Of a DNA stretch of 64,000 nucleotides, positions 61,001-64,000 are shown in pieces; positions within the stretch are counted from its first letter, which is position 1; each line of letters begins with the position of its first letter. The notes beneath the pieces were generated by a model. It did no database searches. It was not told where the DNA came from and worked only from the letters and a program-made list of their open reading frames with translations. The translations under genes were made by a program, and so were the position numbers. This DNA is from Lutraria lutraria (lineage: Eukaryota > Mollusca > Bivalvia > Venerida > Mactridae): the NCBI GenBank assembly GCA_964023205.1, contig OZ026851.1, positions 18,173,528-18,237,527 on the forward strand, written 5' to 3'.

Positions 61001-64000
61001 GAGTCGTATTTATGTTGTCATCTTTTGATTTAATTACAACAACATAGTCACATACAACACTACCATTCCTGAAAATCAGATTGAAATAGATTCTACACAC
61101 AGTTGAACCTCCCACATTCTGATGTGTTCGGACTGTGGAAAAAGTTCGGATTTGACAGGTTCATGGATTAGAAAAGTGTTGAATGTTCGCACAAAACTAT
61201 GGTGATTTAACAAAGATTAAAAGACCGATGTGCATTTTCAAAACATATCGATAGGTTAACATTGATATTATTCCTTACGGCAGATCATTATAAAAAAGTG
61301 ATCAAAATACATGTTGGGCCAAAACAAAATAGTGCGAAATTAAAATAGTGCGAAATCAAAATAATGCCAAACAAAACAAGACACTAAAAAGTAAAGACAA
61401 AGGCAAAAAGGTTTTGTGAAAAAAAACGATGTATTATTTTTTCATTTTGAAATAAAACGTAATAAGCAGTGACATGCAAACGATTGCATTAAAGAAATGT
61501 ATCAACTGACAAAACATATACAGTTTATCAATTTGCTTCCCGACGTAGTGAGACATTTATGTTAAAACAAATTCTAGAACTTTCGGTCTAAGTTGAAATT
61601 GTGAGTAAATAGCACAAACCTGAAGGCTAAAATATCGATTGTTGAAAAGCCTGGCACATTGAAATATGTTTTGTTCAACTGTAAGACAAAAAACGGCAAA
61701 GTGACTCTTTGATAACAACTGTTGTAAACAGTATGACACAAGACGAGACGTTGCTTAACACTGTAGAACTTCTAAAATCATAATACGAACAGTTGACGTG
61801 AATTTGAAAGTGGGTAAAATGAGTAAATCGTACATAATTACTTGACTCGTATTATAAATGATAACGATACATGCATATGTCCTTTTTGTTAATTTTGAAA
61901 AAAAACAAGAGTTACAAATTTCGAATGACCTTTTTATGCAGCGAAACATCACTTTTAGACCCCTTCAATCCTAAAAGTGTAATTTTTTCACGATCAGCTT
62001 TTCGTGACCACTTCAATATCAGGTTTTTTTATTTTACTATATATCGGCTTAACCACTTTAAAAGCATTACAGAACACAATACAAAATCATATCAATTCTT
62101 ATGTAAAATATACACTTGTACTTACTTCTTTAAGAACATTAAATTCGTATTCTTTATATATTGTAGATGTTTTGTTACCTAATGCTGGTTGAAATGTTTC
62201 GTTGATTGATAGTTGAAGCTCAACACGTAAGTGTAATTTTTCTGAGAATGATAAACCACAAATTATAAAAAATGAATTTCCTTTATAATATATAAATAAT
62301 TCGTTATTAATAAGATGTTACAAATTATTTAATATGATGATGATCAGATCGATGTTTATGATATTGCTAATACAGTGTAACTTCTGAAATCCGGACACCC
62401 ACGGGACCGGCCAAAATGTCCGGATTTTGGAAGTTTCAGGAATTCAGAAGTCTAAATTTATCAGGACAAGTACAGATGTTAAACAAGTTTTTTAATGTGA
62501 AAATAGGGACATCATTTATTATGCATAATAAATTATGGTGCCATTTTTACTGAGACATGATGCCATTATAAACATTTATAAGATTTATTAATCAAAGTCT
62601 AATATTTTCTCGAATATACAACAATTGAATACAAGAACGAACCAGTCAAAATTGTTAATGACTGTAAATATTTGGGAATATATTTATGTACTTTAAGTGG
62701 TTCATTTTACAAATGCAAATTGACATATTGTGATTTCAACACATGTCAAAATAAAATTACACCACTGATTGGTAAACAATTGAAAGAGGAGACAATGACA
62801 TTTTTCCTCAGTGTTTATAATCAGTAATTAAGGATGACACTTTCTACACTGTCCGTATTTTTGAAGTAAAATTGCACTTACATAAACCAAAATTTATGAA
62901 AATATCGTCCGGAATTCAGAAGTCTAATTTACATTGAAATAGAGGGAGACATTTCGGGACCAAGAAAATCGTCCGGATTTCAGAAGTTTCCGGATTTTAG
63001 AGCGTCCGGATTTCAGAAGTTACATTGTACTAATGAAGATTAAGCAGATGATGTTGAGTCAAATACCACTAATGAATAAGAAGTTGAAATCTCCATTGGT
63101 GTTGATGACGACATTGAGGACACATTTGATGATATAACTAAAAATTGAGGTATGTCATTTCTTTCATTCTGGTATTTTGACTTAAATTCAATATTTTGGC
63201 CACTTTACTTCTCGTAAGTACGTCATTGAACGATCATACGGCATTTAATTTCGTTTGCAATGTCATTCAATTAATATTTAATAATTAATATACATGTGCT
63301 CTATATTTGATCATGTAAACAGTATGTGAACATTGACATTCCTTTAAGCAATATAATTGATAGTTTATTTCAATCAAATTTCGTCAGAGTAAAATATTTA
63401 CCTATGCTGACGAGCTCAGTTGAGATATAATTATTGTCAAATGACGCAAACGTCGTCCAATTTCTTGGTGTACTTCCTGGGGCAGATGTTGGTGAACTAG
63501 TTGTTCCAAGAGCAGATGTTGGCTCATTGGTTGTAACTCCTGCTTGTGTTGGCTCATTGGTTGAAACTCCTGCTTGTGTTGGCTCATTGGTTGAAACTCC
63601 TGCTTGTGTTGGTTCATTGGTTGTAACTCCTGCTTGTGTTGGTTCATTGGTTGTAACTCCTGCTTGTGTTGGCTCATTGGTTGTAACTCCTGCGTTTGTT
63701 GGTTCATTGGTTGTAACTCCTGCTTGTGTTGGCTCATTGGTTGTAACTCCTGCGTTTGTTGGTTCATTGGTTGTTACTCCTGCTTGTGTTGGCTCATTGG
63801 TTGTAACTCCTGCTTGTGTTGGCTCATTGGTTGTAACTCCTGCGTTTGTTGGTTCATTGGTTGTAACTCCTGCTTGTGTTGGCTCATTGGTTGTAACTCC
63901 TGCTTGTGTTGGCTCATTGGTTGTAACTCCTGCTTGTGTTGGCTCATTGGTTGTAACTCCTGCTTGTGTTGGCTCATTGGTTGTAACTCCTGCGTTTGTT
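57987..64000 (-). CDS. Transmembrane mucin gene 3, 3' part (5' end beyond the window)
   Basis: Exons seen: 64000(partial)-63402, 62241-62126, 61678-61620, 61068-60917, 60425-60233, 59719-59549, 59102-59015, 58676-58554, 58037-57987. Phases match genes 1 and 2 at every border. It is the most divergent of the three: the exon 5 product is two codons longer, EGF one codon shorter, exon 8 six codons shorter and exon 9 three codons longer. No lesion is seen. The signal exon and most of the mucin exon are missing because the window ends. Confidence 0.9.
58554..58676 (-). CDS. Gene 3 exon 9: cytoplasmic tail
   Basis: YYVYQNYQPCNNAF at the start; YLNNRSSFLENLNPDTT at the end; donor ACG|GTAGAA. Reading on would add 15 residues to a stop at 58506; the splice is preferred because exon 10 is conserved. 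The block LN.RSS(Y/F)L.N is shared with genes 1 and 2. Confidence 0.82.
59015..59102 (-). CDS. Gene 3 exon 8: cytoplasmic tail with EYING motif
   Basis: [21 protein letters not shown], ending GFE at donor GAG|GTATCA. Reading on would give 13 more residues to a stop at 58967. Confidence 0.86.
59549..59719 (-). CDS. Gene 3 exon 7: EGF end and membrane helix
   Basis: CRQDETIAYTGKYCE, stalk IRSQKLPVTK, helix from NYIIAIGAGTGGG to TIILVF, then KQRKR. Donor CG|GTCAGA. Confidence 0.93.
60233..60425 (-). CDS. Gene 3 exon 6: Cys-rich EGF-like domain
   Basis: DPC..KCNTGYLC..VKCEHKC..LCKNGGTC..IRCR: all eight Cys of the exon are kept, although many other residues differ from gene 1. Confidence 0.93.
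60917..61068 (-). CDS. Gene 3 exon 5: SEA C-terminal half with GSVV site, plus linker
   Basis: R-N-G-S-V-V-C-D-Y-V-V-V-I, then a polar linker with several N-glycosylation sequons (NTT, NRT, NES). 152 bp, phase 2 in and 1 out. Confidence 0.92.
61620..61678 (-). CDS. Gene 3 exon 4: central SEA segment
   Basis: 59 bp; LNKTYFNVPGFSTIDILAF, acceptor CTTACAG and donor TTCAG|GTTTGT. Found by its length and phase after genes 1 and 2 were solved. Confidence 0.9.
62126..62241 (-). CDS. Gene 3 exon 3: SEA N-terminal segment
   Basis: 116 bp; EKLHLRVELQLSINETFQP, then STIYKEYEFNVLKE, donor GAA|GTAAGT (consensus). Confidence 0.92.
62373..63027. mobile_element. Tc1/mariner-pogo-like non-autonomous element
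   Basis: Inverted ends CAGTGTAACTTCTGAAATCC and its near-complement, flanked by TA on both sides (62371-62372, 63028-63029). Extra copies of 'cagaagt..gtccgga' lie inside. A short LINE relic is nested (62620-62760; YKNEPVKIVNDCKYLGI). It lies in gene 3 intron 2. Confidence 0.72.
62620..62760 (+). pseudogene. Short LINE reverse-transcriptase relic
   Basis: Plus strand: NEPVKIVNDCKYLGIYLC then SGSFYKCKL, the KYLGI segment that follows the catalytic core of many LINE reverse transcriptases. Isolated and dead. Confidence 0.65.
63402..64000 (-). CDS. Gene 3 exon 2 (partial): PTS repeat exon, TQAGVTTNEP
   Basis: At least 15 decapeptides, TQAGVTTNEP and TNAGVTTNEP, then the non-repeat end TSALGTTSSPTSAPGS, WTTFASF and STELVSI, donor ATAG|GTAAAT in phase 1. 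The window cuts it. The annotated-looking frame HKQELQPMSQ is a shadow: it lacks the phase that joins to the SEA exon. Confidence 0.88.
63500..64000. repeat. 30-bp coding minisatellite of gene 3
   Basis: 'ggctcattggttgtaactcc' plus 'tgcttgtgtt' with a strict 30-bp period to the window edge; 'tgcgtttgttggttc' units are interspersed. Confidence 0.95.

Noticed and set aside
63402..63977. HKQELQPMSQ repeat protein on the minus strand
   Set aside because: One base out of the frame that splices to the SEA exon in phase 1; the T-Q-A-G-V-T-T-N-E-P frame is the real one.

Overview
The window looks like nuclear DNA of a bivalve mollusc. It is AT-rich, has intron-containing genes, many TACATGTA-type motifs, tRNA-derived SINE relics, non-LTR retrotransposon relics, and the dispersed elements starting 'acaagaGGGCCA..TGGCCC' that are common in bivalve genomes. 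The species cannot be fixed from the sequence alone. No bacterial genes, rRNA, CRISPR array or bona fide tRNA gene was seen.

The main content is a head-to-tail array of three paralogous genes, all on the minus strand: gene 1 (2717-20456), gene 2 (29766-53382) and gene 3 (57987 to beyond the right edge). Each was assembled by eye from conserved exons with GT/AG borders and matching intron phases (1,1,0,2,1,2,2,0,0). The product is a cell-surface transmembrane mucin: signal peptide, very large Pro/Thr repeat domain in one exon, SEA domain with a G-S-V-V self-cleavage-like site (three exons), Cys-rich EGF-like domain, single membrane helix, and a cytoplasmic tail of about 92-98 residues over four exons. 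This module order resembles the vertebrate MUC3/12/13/17 group. The tail keeps E-Y-I-N-G and a C-terminus FEIKRPN.RP.S.HRY.

The membrane-proximal modules are very similar between genes 1 and 2 and recognisable in gene 3, but the mucin repeats are unrelated. Gene 1 has a 5-residue (A/G)PTTP repeat (about 2,040 codons). Gene 2 has 10-residue TQAPITTKAP and TQAPMKSNAP repeats (about 1,930 codons). Gene 3 has a 10-residue TQAGVTTNEP repeat (cut by the window edge). Gene 2's mucin exon has one in-frame stop and one 2-base insertion, so gene 2 is a recent pseudogene, a null allele, or an assembly error.

Layout. 1-2716: 3' flank of gene 1 with a 50-bp minisatellite (E-box plus AATAAA in most units) and a ~37-bp repeat that begins at the gene's stop codon. 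2717-20456: gene 1. 20457-29765: intergenic, with a LINE relic split by a long-TIR transposon, SINE-like relics and the gene 2 3' repeats. 29766-53382: gene 2, with introns full of dispersed elements. 53383-57986: intergenic, mostly 20-21-bp minisatellites. 57987-64000: 3' part of gene 3. Gene starts repeat about every 27-28 kb, so the array is a diverged segmental tandem duplication.
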